Shown: positions 21,654 to 32,051 of the stretch, one piece after another
Layout of the letters: each line of letters starts with the position of its first letter
Position numbering within the stretch: position 1 is the stretch's first letter
Assembly (NCBI GenBank): GCA_037693485.1
Contig: CM075345.1
Coordinates: forward strand, 107,936,001 to 108,000,000
DNA: 64,000 nt
DNA from: Kitagawia praeruptora
Taxonomy: Eukaryota > Streptophyta > Magnoliopsida > Apiales > Apiaceae
Direction: 5' to 3'
Notes under the pieces: model-generated
Seen by the model: only the letters and a program-made list of their open reading frames with translations
The model's database searches: none
What the model was told of the DNA's origin: nothing
Program-made: the position numbers and the translations under genes

Positions 21654-22025
21654 TGTTAGAGGCCCATCTCCGTAATGGGCCGAACCAATGATCCAGTGCC
21701 TCGAGCCCGAATGGAGGCCCACATTCGTCCGGTCCAGTTACCGATAACGGTCATATGGTTCCAACTCCCGTGAACGTGGGACACGTCGGCACACGATGCC
21801 CACTCTTCGGGTAACCGCCCGGAAGGAGAAGAATATTAGTCAGGTTCATCCTCTCATTTTTCATACACAATTTACACACAACACAAACTCTCTACGTTCA
21901 ATATTACTCATCAAAAATCGACTAATTTATTCTCACACCGGAGGTGAATCGGGGGGCCAAACCCTCGCATTCTTCTCATTTGCAGGTCCGACCGAACTCA
22001 GGTCCGGCGAAATACAGTCGTAACA
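21654..22025 (+). repeat. 3' LTR of element G
   Basis: Begins TGTTAGAGGCCCAT and ends GTCGTAACA, followed by the GTTAC duplication. It keeps the canonical CA end that the 5' copy has lost. The polypurine tract before it is weak (AGCCCAGGGACA). Confidence 0.93.
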
Positions 22026-22030
22026 GTTAC
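22026..22030. other. Target-site duplication of element G, right copy
   Basis: GTTAC, matching 12097-12101. Confidence 0.9.
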
Positions 22031-22936
22031 AAATCAAAATGTCTTGTTTATTGAAGTATGTTTTAAAATTCCTTATATTGGGCTGATCTATTATCAGTGA
22101 GTTTAAGGATTGAAAAATTAAATGTTAAATTATTAATAAACAGTTATAAATTGGAAAGCGTAAGAGGCTAGGGGTGGTTCTCCTAGTCCAACACTTTTTA
22201 TTTAGCATAAGAGGCTAGGGGTGGTTCCCCTAATCCAGCATTAAAGGCCAATGTGATGCCTAATTGGGAACCCAATTTCAAAGGAAAAGGAGACTTTACG
22301 TGGTTGATCACCCGTATTGTCCGTAATCAGGAGATTAATAAAATCAACTTAAATGTTTTTTTAAAAAAAAGTTTTATGAACGATACGTTTTGATAATAGA
22401 ATGGTTTAAAAGAAAGAAATGTTTTGAGAAAGAGTTATGGTTTAAAAAAAAAATGGAAAGTTTTATTTTATGAAGAGAATTGATTTATTCTTTTGAGATA
22501 ATTATTCACTGATATTGTTCATCAATGAAGTGTTGAGATTTTATTGCTTCACTATATTATATACTTGTTGAGCGTTCTTTGGCTCACTCTTGCTCTGTTT
22601 CACCTAATCCTTTGCAGTTAGATGTAAGGATGATCTACCTATGTATTACAAATTTAATGAGAGCGACAAGGCATTCTTTTAAGGATAGATTTCAGAACCA
22701 GCACGGACAAAGGCTGTATTGAATGGAGCTACGGATTTGACGGTATAGTAGTTAGTATTTAGATCAGAGATAACGATTGTAATAATTTGTAGATTTTTAG
22801 ATTCTTGTTTCACACCATAACCTGAGATTGATCCTAGATGAGGGATCGTTTGTGTAAATAAGATTTTATTAAAGGTATATTTCATTTTAATTGTTTTGTG
22901 GCACCAAATCCTGGTCCCGGATTTGGGGGCATCACA
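22031..22936 (+). repeat. LTR H, right fragment (gypsy-type LTR 3' part)
   Basis: Continues 11905-12101 after removal of element G. It ends GGATTTGGGGGCATCACA at 22936, and the text before it (TTGAGCGTTCTTTGGCTCACTC, CTAATCCTTTGCAG) resembles chromovirus LTRs such as that of element A (GGGCGTTTGGCTCA). Immediately right of it the H+-ATPase pseudogene begins, so the LTR was inserted into that sequence. No internal gypsy sequence follows, so it is a solo or truncated LTR. The family call is tentative. Confidence 0.55.
22161..22240 (+). repeat. 33 bp direct repeat pair in LTR H
   Basis: Two copies beginning TAAGAGGCTAGGGGTGGTTC at 22161-22193 and 22208-22240 differ at three positions and are offset by 47 bp. 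Confidence 0.85.
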
Positions 22937-23622
22937 ATTAGCCTTTTCAATTAACTCATCTACTGGAAGCTAGTGAAGCAATTGATGCATCCTTGTTTTG
23001 ACCTTGTAAAAGTAGTAGAGGGATACATATTCTTCCCCAATCCCAATCGTCTGACAGTCTCCTCTACAATAACAAGTTGATCACCTAGCCCTAGATTTAA
23101 ACAAAAAAAAATAAACACGGGAAGAATATTATATGATAGTTTTGTTGATAGGGAATATAAAACTTATGTTACCAGTAATCATCTTAACATTTACATCAAG
23201 ATTAGGAATAGGAATGCTTGACAACTTGCTCTCCGTTATGTCTCGTATAATTTTGGAATAACTCATTTTTTTTATTATGGCATGATCCTCGACTAGAAGG
23301 AATTGTTATTCCAAATCCTTCGATCTGAGTTATGAACTATGGCCATAGCAATAGGAATGTTTCCAATTAAGAGAAGTAGAAGTTTGTCAATTCCATTTCT
23401 ATAGTTCTTTGTTGAATAGGGTACACGACTATGATCTCATGTTCTCAAAAATCATGCCAACAACAATAATGGAATAGATGCAAAAGTTTTCAATTGCCAT
23501 GAGAACTTTTCGAAACTCCGGAACTTGGTAGGTGCTATCGAAAGATGTGCAGCCTTCCTACCAAAGTATGAACTCTAGTAGCAATGACAACAGCTTCAAC
23601 TTCACCTTGTTTACAAGTAGAC
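22937..23622 (-). pseudogene. Plasma-membrane H+-ATPase (P3A type) pseudogene fragment with introns
   Basis: On the minus strand, conserved blocks of plant plasma-membrane proton pumps can be read in order: STCKQGEVEAVVIATRVHT, YRNGIDKLLLLLIGNIPIAM (membrane segment 4 with its PI(P/A) turn), NVKMITG, DQLVIVEETVRRLGLGKNMY and LPVDELIEKA. The first exon begins after a CTCTAG acceptor at 23622. A GT-AG intron (23172-23085, 88 nt) falls inside the MITGDQ block, a place where such genes carry an intron, so this derives from a genomic copy, not a processed one. The phosphorylation loop with DKTGT is missing between IPIAM and NVKMITG, and many frameshifts and stops occur. The right-hand part of the gene is cut at LTR H. 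Confidence 0.85.
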
Positions 23623-24596
23623 CTAGAGAAAACTTAATTAGAAGATAAAAAGGTGTTTCGTAATCGAGAAAAGATGATTTGTAGTTAAGAAAAAGTGGTT
23701 TGTAGCAAATAAAGGTGACTTTTGCGTGAAATTCATTGAATTTCATTGAAATAAGGTGTTTTACTTATATTAGTAACTAATTTGTGGCAAGAGATAAAAG
23801 GAGGTTATGGTTGTAGGTGGAATCATTTACATGTGTATAAATGTGTATGGGTGTTGGATGACAATGATTGTATAGGGGTAGATGTATGACGGTGGTTGTC
23901 GGGATTATTAAATAGTGGTGGTGATTATTGGATACCAACAATTGTCCGTTACTAGATTCAACACAATTGATGAAGAAGTTTGGTCATAAGATACATGGAA
24001 TGAAAAATTGAAGGTATATGAAACGAAAAAGGATTGTAGCAATTTTGAAGAGGTTGGAATTTACAAGCATTATTATTGCTGGAAAAGGAAAAGAAACTAT
24101 TTAATGGCGCATAGAGAGAGAGAGGGAAAGAATGTTTATAGATGGATTGCGTCACAAAAGATAGAGAATTTGAAGGACATTTAGCAAATGTATGTAATGT
24201 GTGTACATACTTAAATCAATTACAATACTATCCTATAATTTCCAGTTCTCATTATAAATGTGGTCTCATTGTAATAGCCCCAATCAATGCATGTACATTG
24301 TACACATATATAAACATTAAAATTTATATTAACAAACTAAATTTTCCATAATTATTGTTCAATGTTTGAACATGTCAAAACTTTCACATTTGTACAAAAA
24401 TTTGAAATATAAATAATAATAAACTTCTAGATTATGAATTTGGTGAATTATAAATAATAATAATTTTTGATTAAAAAAATATAATCATTTTATATCAACA
24501 AAGCTAGTATAAATATATTATAAAATAAAATTTGAATGGTTAACAACTATTCTTATTCATAAGTTCAATTTTACATCCAAATGAAGTGAGAATTTC
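23623..24596. other. Non-coding flank between ATPase pseudogene and defensin-like exon
   Basis: About 970 bases. The part next to 23622 is probably intron of the ATPase pseudogene. A GA-rich (GAGA)n run lies near 24114-24126. I see no further gene I can support. Confidence 0.4.
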
Positions 24597-24763
24597 TCAG
24601 CATACATATGTACATTCACATGTCGATTTGTCAATACAATAGCCATCTAACACATGTTCTAACTGCAAGCACACACGATAGCACGCATGTTTTTCGCATC
24701 CCTTGTCATATTTAGTATAACATCTGCAAATCAACTCCTTATAACCATATGTATTCGAAACAT
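24597..24763 (-). CDS. Defensin-like cysteine-rich peptide, mature-peptide exon
   Basis: After a good acceptor (TTTTTTACTTTGCAG, minus strand) an open frame of 54 codons ends at TGA 24599-24597. It carries nine Cys spaced C-x1-C-x7-C-x4-C-x3-C-x10-C-x5-C-x1-C-x3-C, ending with Cys as the last residue (STCECTYVC). The CxxxC (CYRVC) and CxC (CEC) pair fits the cysteine-stabilised alpha-beta fold of plant defensin-like peptides, secreted proteins used in defence or cell signalling. Such genes usually have two exons, the first coding a signal peptide; the phase-1 acceptor and missing signal here fit exon 2. The nearest hydrophobic start upstream, MFFMILLKI at 24910, is too short to be convincing, so exon 1 may be lost or lie beyond element A. 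No stop or frameshift interrupts the exon. Confidence 0.6.
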
Positions 24764-25133
24764 CTGCAAAGTAAAAAACAAAGGAAAAAATGTTAAGTAA
24801 GAAATTTCAAGAACTATTTTTTCTAATTTCTTACATCTACATAAGATTTATTTTACATAGTTATTGCTATCTCAGTTCAAACGTATTTTTAACAAAATCA
24901 TGAAAAACATGTTTTAAAATAATATCTGAATTACTAAATCCTTTAAATGTGTTTATGGGGGTTATATGGATCAAGGATTTGAACCCGATTAACCGAAATT
25001 AGGGTGAATTTCTAATATAATCAAGTTCCAAACACAGTATCCAAATGGCTACTATAACAATTTAAGTATAAAATACTACAAATTTTTAAGAAGAGAAGTT
25101 CCATCAACAAAATCTGATTATAAATATGTAAAC
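24764..25133. other. Non-coding flank upstream of the defensin-like exon
   Basis: AT-rich sequence, probably intron or promoter of the defensin-like gene on the minus strand. It also holds the possible but unclear upstream part of the RNase H fragment on the plus strand (LRREVPSTKSD near 25086-25120). Confidence 0.35.
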
Positions 25134-25173
25134 TGATAGAGGAATGCAGAACTATATTGAAGGAGTTGAAAGA
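25134..25173 (+). pseudogene. LINE-type RNase H fragment, left part (cut by element A)
   Basis: The plus strand reads LIEECRTILKELK up to the insertion point of element A and continues in frame at 57738 after the AAAGA duplication. It belongs to the RNase H domain found at the C-terminus of plant LINE polyproteins and related host proteins. Upstream frames are disrupted by stops. Confidence 0.6.
25169..25173. other. Target-site duplication of element A, left copy
   Basis: AAAGA directly precedes TGTAATATAC. The matching copy is at 57733-57737. Confidence 0.85.
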
Positions 25174-25203
25174 TGTAATATACATGAATTTTAGATATTT
25201 AAT

Positions 25204-25287
<84 letters not shown>
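25204..25287. repeat. (AAT)n microsatellite in 5' LTR of A
   Basis: About 28 units. The same site in the 3' LTR (about 44359-44394) has about 12 units. Confidence 0.95.
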
Positions 25288-25417
25288 TGTAATATTTAAT
25301 CTACTAATTAGAAAAGATTTAGAAAAAAAATGAAATAGGTCATAGAGTTCTATTTGCAGTTGATGATCGGTGGCTATTTATATTAATTCACACGCATCAA
25401 ACAACCCTATTTTTTTT

Positions 25418-25425
25418 TATAAAAG
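25418..25425 (+). promoter_or_regulatory. TATA box of element A 5' LTR
   Basis: TATAAAAG follows a T-run and precedes a purine-rich GCGCAGAGGAGAGA stretch. It is conserved at 44526-44533 in the 3' LTR. Transcription should start some 30 bases downstream. Confidence 0.6.
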
Positions 25426-26592
25426 CTGCGCAGAGGAGAGACAGAGGTAAAGAAACAGAGCCGCTTATTAGGAATTCAAGAGAGGTAGTCTAGCAAGTTA
25501 AAGCGTCAGAAAAGTAAGAGATGTTCTTATATCTCTATGAAAAACTATGATCTTTCAGTGATTATTAATTATGTGTATAAACTATTCAAGGTTTTAAATT
25601 TGTTTTCACGTGTTAACTAACCTTGAAATTACTTTTATGATTTATAGTTAAAATTGAATATTTAATGTTATCTGTAACAGACTTTAGTCGAAGGTTTTGT
25701 AATTATTGCATGCCTTTAGCTTTCTTTTATTAATGGTGCAGGTGTTAATAAAATAATAATTTATTATTATTTAATTATACTAATTCGGGCATGATAATTT
25801 GTGCTATTTTATATTTGCAATAAGGCTGAGTTTAAGTTATTTCAACATATAATAGTTATGTGATCATTAGGCTAGATGAATTGATAATGGTTTGATGCAA
25901 CATGTTTTATAGTACCACAGAGTACATGCGCCGGAACCTATTTACAATTTGATTAAGTAATGATTATATTCTTAATAGTAATGTTATCTATATTATTTTC
26001 GCGCGTTGTGGTCCGTAACTAGCCTGTCAGGTTGAAACTTGTGTCTACTTTTCTAAGTTGACAGTGGTTAATTAGTTTACAGGAGCAATCGTGTACTAAA
26101 TTATATATTAATAATATGTTAGTAATAATGTTTTGTTAAGAGGTACATAATTTGATAATAATATTAATAATAATCTACATTTATATAGGTCGGGTGCCGG
26201 GAGTTTAGAGGATCGTTTGCAAATTTCTTTAGTATTTTAGTTGCTATTTTCGAGGTACGGATTCTCTCCCCTTTTTATTCAGCGCTACTCATTTTAAGAT
26301 TAATTATATTAAATCGGTTTTGTTCTCAATTCTATTCGCTTGGTTTTAATTGTTTTGACTGTTCAGATTTTGAAAAATGTTTTGACTCGTTGATTTTGAA
26401 AAGTGATTTTTATATCTGTTTTGAATATATTTAAATATTTGTTTCTGCGACTTTCTGAAATTTTCTGAAATATTTGTTGGAGATGTTCAAATATCTGATT
26501 TATGTGATTTATAAAGATTTGCGAAAATACTTTATTTGAACCCTTAGTGATATAGGGTATACCGAGTTAACCAGCTGTAGGGGTACTACAGC

Positions 26593-26790
26593 CATGTCAT
26601 TGCGACACCAGTGACATGACACTTCCGTGACAGTGTGATTGGTCACGGCGTATCCTTCTGATAGCTCAGGTGGCGAGCTTTTGTGCATTTTGATATTTGT
26701 TTCAGGATACGTGGGTGCACCCAGATTTGATTTGATTTGTGATTTGATTTGACGGTGACGTGTATATGCCGTACACGTTATCCGATTTGT
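26593..26790 (+). repeat. Three short hairpins in the LTR of A
   Basis: CATGTCA/TGACATG (26593-26599, 26612-26618), CCGTGAC/GTCACGG (26625-26631, 26642-26648) and ACGTGTA/TACACGT near 26758-26778. All lie downstream of the TATA box, so they would be in the RNA leader. Confidence 0.6.
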
Positions 26791-27282
26791 TGCACACATT
26801 AGGTACCCTATGATGTGTGTATTTGTATCTGTTCTGTTCTGATCTCGGTATGAAATATCCTAACCCCTTGTTGCTTCAGCCTTGCATATTTTAAAATAAA
26901 GGTTTTATTATAACTATCAAATATACTTATCTGTTTTTCTGTTTTATAAATTGTATTCCAAATCCGTACTGGGCGTTTGGCTCATGCCGTATTCTTTTTC
27001 TGGCAGGTGCTTAGGGGGATCTGGGACTGTGTGATGGAGTGCTATCCATTATTTCATTGCTTAGGATTTATGGACTTCTAGAATTATTTAGACAAGATTA
27101 TTTATTTACAGATTTTGGTTTTCCGTATTTATTGGTTTGAACTGTAATTTGGAGATTTATATTATTCGTAGATTATTAGACTGTTTAATCATTTATTTAG
27201 AGAATATTTTAGTGCTCTGTTTGCAGGTTTATGGATTATAAGTAATATTCCTTTCTATTTAGGGAAGGGGGTGTTAAAAAGA

Positions 27283-27294
27283 TGGTATCAGAGC
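27283..27294 (+). other. Primer-binding site of element A
   Basis: TGGTATCAGAGC is complementary to the 3' end of initiator methionine tRNA, the usual primer of plant chromoviruses. It lies five bases after the LTR end. Confidence 0.85.
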
Positions 27295-27470
27295 TTAGGT
27301 TCTTTCCTGTAGAAATCCTATTTAGGTTGACCTGTGAGTTTGGGTAGACGTTAGGATGGGTATTCATTTTTAAATTCATATCATCTTGCTTTACTTTCGA
27401 TATCTATTTTTAATTGCTTCTGCTTATCTATTCTTGTGATCTTCATTCGTTTGCTAATCTTATATTGTAG

Positions 27471-30400
27471 ATGCCTCCTAAGAAAAATCAAAATCAAACT
27501 AACTTGAATGTTAGCCCGACTCAACTACCTAATATGATAGGTCAAGCAGTGACTAACGGTATACAGCAAGCTATGGCGAATATGAATAATCAGAATAATC
27601 AGAATAATCAGAATGACCAAGGGAATCAGAATGGGCAGAATAATCAGAATGGTCAAGGAAATCAGGATGGTCAGGGTAATCAGTTGGAGCCATTTGCATG
27701 GTTGGAGAGGTTTTCTAAGCAGAAACCAGATTCTTTTCATTCAGCACCGACTCCTATTGATGCTGAAAATTGGATTGTTCATCTTGAGAAGATTTTTGAT
27801 GCCTTGGGTTGTGATGAGCTTCAGAAGGTTAGGTTAGCTGTGTACAAGTTGGAGGGGGATGCTCAGAGGTGGTGGAGAGGAGTGAAAGCTACTCGAGGAG
27901 AGGAATTTACAGAGACATTGGTATGGCAGGGATTCAAGGAGGTGTTCTATGAGCAGTACTTTTCTAATGCAGACAGAGAGGGTTATTTGAGGGAGTTTCA
28001 TTCTATCGCACAGAATTTTGATGAGAGCATTACTGACTATATGGCGAGGTTTATCAGGTTGGCTGGATTTGCTGGGACAGTTGTAGGGACTGCTGCACAA
28101 CAGGCTGAGAAATTTAAATGGGGGTTGAGGCCTAATCTGAGAGGTGGTATCATTTCACTGAGGTTTCCTAATGTGGCTGAGGTGGCAGATGCAGCTAAGG
28201 ATATTGAGAAGGAGCGCACTAAGTATAGAGCTTACAGGTTTCAGAATGATCGCAAGCGGAATAGAGATGATCAGAGTTTTGTACAGGGTAAACAGCAGAA
28301 TGGAGGTCAGGGTAGTCAGCAAGGACAGTGGCGTGGAAGATATCAGAATGTGAGGACTCAGTTAGCTTATGGCCAGAATCAGTATGGTGGTCAGAGACAG
28401 AATCAGAATCAGCGATTTCAGCAGCAGCAGCCTAGGCAGTGGCAGGGTCGTCAACAGGGGCAGAGTCGTTATTCAGTTTATGGAGGCAACCCCAATATGA
28501 TTCCGGTGGCTCCTTGTGCTACTTGTGGTAGACATCATCCAGAGAGAGCTTGTTATAAACAGACCGGGGCTTGTTTCTTGTGTGGTAGCATGTCACATAG
28601 GGCAAAGGATTGTACAGTGTCACGTAACACTGGTGGAGGAGCAGGTGGTAGTGGTAGTGGTAGTCAGCAAAATACTTCAGGCAGAGTGTTTGCATTGAAT
28701 GCTAATCAGGCAACAGCTAATTCAGGTACCGTTTCGGGAACACTTCTTATTGGTAGACGTGATGCTTATGTGTTATTTGATACTGGTTCGACTCATTCTA
28801 TTGTGTCTTTATCGTTTGTTCGTCATCTTGGTGTTGTACCTTCATTACTATATCCTCGTATGTCTATTGCTACCCCGATGGGGAATTCTGTTATTATTTC
28901 TGATGTGTACCGAGAGTGTTCGATAGCTGTTGGGGAGAGAAATTTTAAGGTTAACTTGCTTCCGATGGAGATGCATGACTTTGACGTTATTCTGGGTATG
29001 GATTGGTTGAGTGAGCATCGAGCTACAATTGATTGTCAGGGGAAGAGGGTGCTCTTTGGAGATGCAGATAAACCAGAATTTGTATACCAGGGTTCTCAAC
29101 CGAAAGGAGAGGTTAAAATGATTTCAGCTCTAAAGGCGAGTAAACTTTTGTCTAAGGGTTGTGATGGTTATCTTGCTTTCGTGAAGGATACGTCTAAGGA
29201 TGAGCCTCGCATTGAGGATTATCCCGTTGTGAATGAATTTCCAGACATTTTTCCCGATGAGCTACCAGGTTTGCCACCACAGAGAGAGGTGGAGTTTACT
29301 ATTGAACTTGTTCCAGGTGCAGAGCCTATTTCTAAGGCGCCGTACAGAATGGCACCACTAGAGTTGCAGGAATTGAAAGTACAGTTGCAAGAGATGTTGG
29401 ATAGAGGATTTATCAGGCCAAGTGTATCTCCATGGAGTGCTCCGGTATTATTTGTGAAGAAGAAGGACGGTTCTATGAGATTGTGCATCGACTATAGGGA
29501 GCTGAATAAGGTGACTATCAGAAATAGGTATCCTTTGCCACGCATTGATGACCTGTTTGATCAGTTACAAGGGGCGATATTCTTTTCGAAGATAGATTTG
29601 AGATCGGGTTACCACCAGTTGCGAGTGAGGGAGGAAGATATTCCGAAGACTGCATTTCGTACTCGTTATGGTCATTATGAGTTTCTTGTGATGTCCTTTG
29701 GGTTGACGAATGCACCAGCGGTGTTTATGGATTTGATGAATCGGGTCTTTCATGATTACTTGGATAAGTTTGTTGTGGTCTTCATTGATGATATCTTGAT
29801 TTACTCGAGGAGCAGGGAGGAGCATGAGGAGCATTTACGTATTGTACTTGAGATCTTGAGGGGGAGGAAGTTATTTGCAAAATTTTCAAAATATGAGTTC
29901 TGGTTGGAGCAGGTGGCATTTTTGGGGCATATTGTGTCTTCTAGAGGGATTGAGTTGGATCCTGCGAAAGTCGAGGCTATCACTAATTGGCCAAGACCTA
30001 GCAATGTGACAGAGGTGAGGAGTTTCTTGGGTTTGGCAGGTTACTACAGGCGCTTTGTGGAAGGTTTCTCATCCATAGCTTTACCAATGACTCAATTGAT
30101 GAGGAAGGGTGTTAAGTTCGAGTGGAATGATGATCGTGAGCAGAGTTTCCAAGAGTTGAAGAAGAGGTTGGTTTCGGCTCCTATTCTTGTATTGCCATCA
30201 GGGAGTGGAGGATTTCAGGTTTATAGTGATGCTTCTAAGAGAGGATTGGGGTGTGTTCTTATGCAGCATGGGAAGGTGATTTCTTACGCTTCTAGGCAGC
30301 TTAAACCTTATGAGGTAAATTATCCTACTCATGACTTGGAGTTAGCAGCAGTGGTCTTTGCTTTGAAGATTTGGAGGCATTATTTGTATGGAGAGACTTG

Positions 30401-31270
30401 TGATATCTTCACTAATCATAAGAGTCTTAAGTACATTTTTACTCAGAAGGAGCTTAACATGAGGCAGCGAAGATGGCTTGAACTTTTTAAGGATTATGAT
30501 GCTAATATTCAGTACCATCCAGGGAAGGCGAATGTTGTGGCAGACGCTCTTAGTAGGAAGAACTTGGGGAGTGTTGCATCTCTCATTACTCAGCCGCATC
30601 TTATTTCAGACATGGAGCGCTTTGGTATTGAGCTATATGTTAGAGGATCAGAGGGTAGCATTGCGAATTTTAGAGTGGAACCAAATCTGGTTTCAAGGGT
30701 TAAGGAAGCTCAGAAGAATGATACATGTTTAGGCGATATTAGATCAGAGGTGGCAGAAGGTAAGCAGAAACATTTTCGTGTTGATGATGAGGGTGTAATA
30801 TGGTTGGGTAGTAAATTATGTGTGCCCGCGGATGTGGCAATTCGTGAAGAGATTTTGACCGAGGCTCATAGTTCTTCATTCTCTATTCATCCAGGTTCCA
30901 CCAAGATGTATAGAGATTTGAAGAAGCACTTTTGGTGGAGTGGAATGAAGGGAGACATAGCAGAGTTTGTGGGAAAATGTCTTACATGTCAACAGGTGAA
31001 GATAGATCAACAGAGGCCTAGTGGATTGTTGCAGCAGTTGGATATTCCAGTTTGGAAGTGGGAGAACATTACTATGGATTTTGTGACTCATTTGCCGAGG
31101 ACCTTTAGAAAGAATGATGTTATATGGGTGGTGGTTGATAGACTTACTAAGTCTGCTCATTTCTTGCCTATTAGAGAGACTACTCCTGTTCATGAGTTGG
31201 CAGAGATTTTTCAGCGGGATATTGTTAGACTTCATGGTGTGCCTGTGTCGATATTTTCTGATAGGGATAC
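27471..31270 (+). pseudogene. gag-pol of Tekay-like chromovirus A, part 1 (to the element B insertion)
   Basis: An uninterrupted frame from ATG 27471 runs into element B, giving about 1,267 codons. Order: Asn/Gln-rich N-terminus; gag core (residues about 60-270; WWRGVKATRGEEF); a Gln-rich linker; CCHC knuckle CFLCGSMSHRAKDC near 367; protease FDTGSTHSIV near 434; RT with SPWSAPVLFVKKKDG and catalytic FIDDILIYS; RNase H (YSDASKRGLGCVLMQ); integrase zinc site (HSSSFSIHPGSTKMY, CLTCQQ) and its first two catalytic Asp segments (MDFVTHLP; FSDRDT). B entered right after the second catalytic Asp, separating the last part at 43431. This portion shows no stops, so decay before insertion was limited. 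Confidence 0.93.
31266..31270. other. Target-site duplication of element B, left copy
   Basis: GATAC precedes TGTTAGGAATAA. The matching copy is at 43426-43430. Confidence 0.95.
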
Positions 31271-32002
31271 TGTTAGGAATAATTCATAAGTTGTGATGTT
31301 AAGAATAGAATTTACACATTATACTTCTTGTAATCCTGATCTTATAAAGGATTTAGCACTGTATATAGGTTTTATGTGTAAAACAGTTATCTGTATAGTT
31401 TAGTCAGGAATGAACAGTGTGTCGGAGACTACATGTCAGGAACAGAGAGCAAATCCTGATGATGGTCCAATACTGATGGTTGATCAGATACTGATGCAGT
31501 GTACAGATCCTGATATCAGTCATGTTACTGATGATGTCATTATAGATACTACAGAAACTGGCAAGTGCTATAAAACAGGATCGTTGTTTGAAGAACAAGC
31601 AAGAAGATGTTATGAAGGAAAGAGTTTTCTATTGAAGGAAACTATCGACTAGAAGGCAGAACATTGTCATGTATAGATTATATCTTTCTGTTATTAGTTG
31701 ATAGGTAGCATTATAAATACTCTCTCAATATCATTGTAAAAAGAGCGACGAAGTTGTGAGTTCGTGTGCGTAGCTCTGTATAAGGTTTGTATTCGAGAGC
31801 TCGAAACAAACAGAGAGATATTTGTATTGTCAGCAGCTGCTAAAGGTATTGTACACCTTTGGTAGAGTTTGTATTTGATCTTATTAATACAAACAAGAGT
31901 TTGATTCATTCGTTTATTCTTGTTCATATAATCAAGCAAAAATCAGACACGATTATATAACTTGTATTCAACCCCCCCTTCTATAAGTTATTCGAGTTAA
32001 CA
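31271..32002 (+). repeat. 5' LTR of element B
   Basis: Begins TGTTAGGAAT and ends GAGTTAACA; the ends form an inverted pair (TGTTA/TAACA). U3 (about 31330-31540) is packed with ATCCTGAT and ATACTGATG variants. A TATA box lies at 31712-31719. A C-run (7 C here, 11 in the 3' LTR) precedes the end. Confidence 0.97.
31712..31719 (+). promoter_or_regulatory. TATA box of element B 5' LTR
   Basis: TATAAATA, followed by a CT-rich initiator-like CTCTCTCAAT. Conserved at 43131-43138 in the 3' LTR and in the LTRs of D. Confidence 0.65.
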
Positions 32003-32004
32003 AT

Positions 32005-32017
32005 TGGTATCAGAGAA
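32005..32017 (+). other. Primer-binding site of element B
   Basis: TGGTATCAGAGAA follows the LTR after two bases and matches the initiator methionine tRNA 3' end over its first eleven bases (TGGTATCAGAG). In C the same site reads TGGTATCAGAGCA. Confidence 0.85.
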
Positions 32018-32051
32018 GGTTGATTTCGAATAATCATAAAGATCTGCAATC

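Larger units (their letters stand above)
12102..22025 (+). mobile_element. Element G: complete Tat/Retand-like Ty3/gypsy retrotransposon
   Basis: Two 372 bp LTRs (12102-12473, 21654-22025) are flanked by the 5 bp duplication GTTAC at 12097-12101 and 22026-22030. Inside are a primer-binding site, one long gag-pol frame on the plus strand with three stops, a 3' region with hairpins and tandem repeats, and a spliced gene on the opposite strand. Polyprotein order, the second RNase H domain after RT-RNase H, and an antisense ORF near the 3' LTR are traits of the Tat/Retand group. Eight substitutions between the LTRs indicate a moderately recent insertion, older than B. Confidence 0.93.
25174..27277 (+). 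repeat. 5' LTR of element A
   Basis: Starts TGTAATATACATG and ends GTGTTAA; the 3' copy ends GTGTTACA, so the terminal C has been lost here. It includes an (AAT)n tract at about 25204-25287, a TATA box TATAAAAG at 25418-25425, and three short hairpins at 26593-26790. Length about 2.1 kb. Confidence 0.9.

Noticed and set aside
23958..24155. Minus-strand frame of 65 codons near the defensin-like exon, considered as its signal-peptide exon
   Set aside because: It lies downstream of the mature-peptide exon on that strand and has no signal-peptide character.
24960..24990. GGTTCAAATCC on the minus strand, resembling a tRNA T-arm
   Set aside because: No acceptor stem, anticodon arm or D-arm can be placed around it.
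25204..25287. Regular AAT array considered as a CRISPR-like or satellite array
   Set aside because: It is a simple trinucleotide microsatellite without spacers.
27525..27740. Ile/Leu-rich minus-strand frame that looks like a membrane protein
   Set aside because: Mirror of the Asn/Gln repeat coding the N-terminus of A gag.
31694..31939. Minus-strand frame of about 81 codons repeated in the LTRs of B, C and D
   Set aside because: It recurs only because the LTRs are near-identical. It lies across the TATA box and R region and is shortened or altered in C and D.
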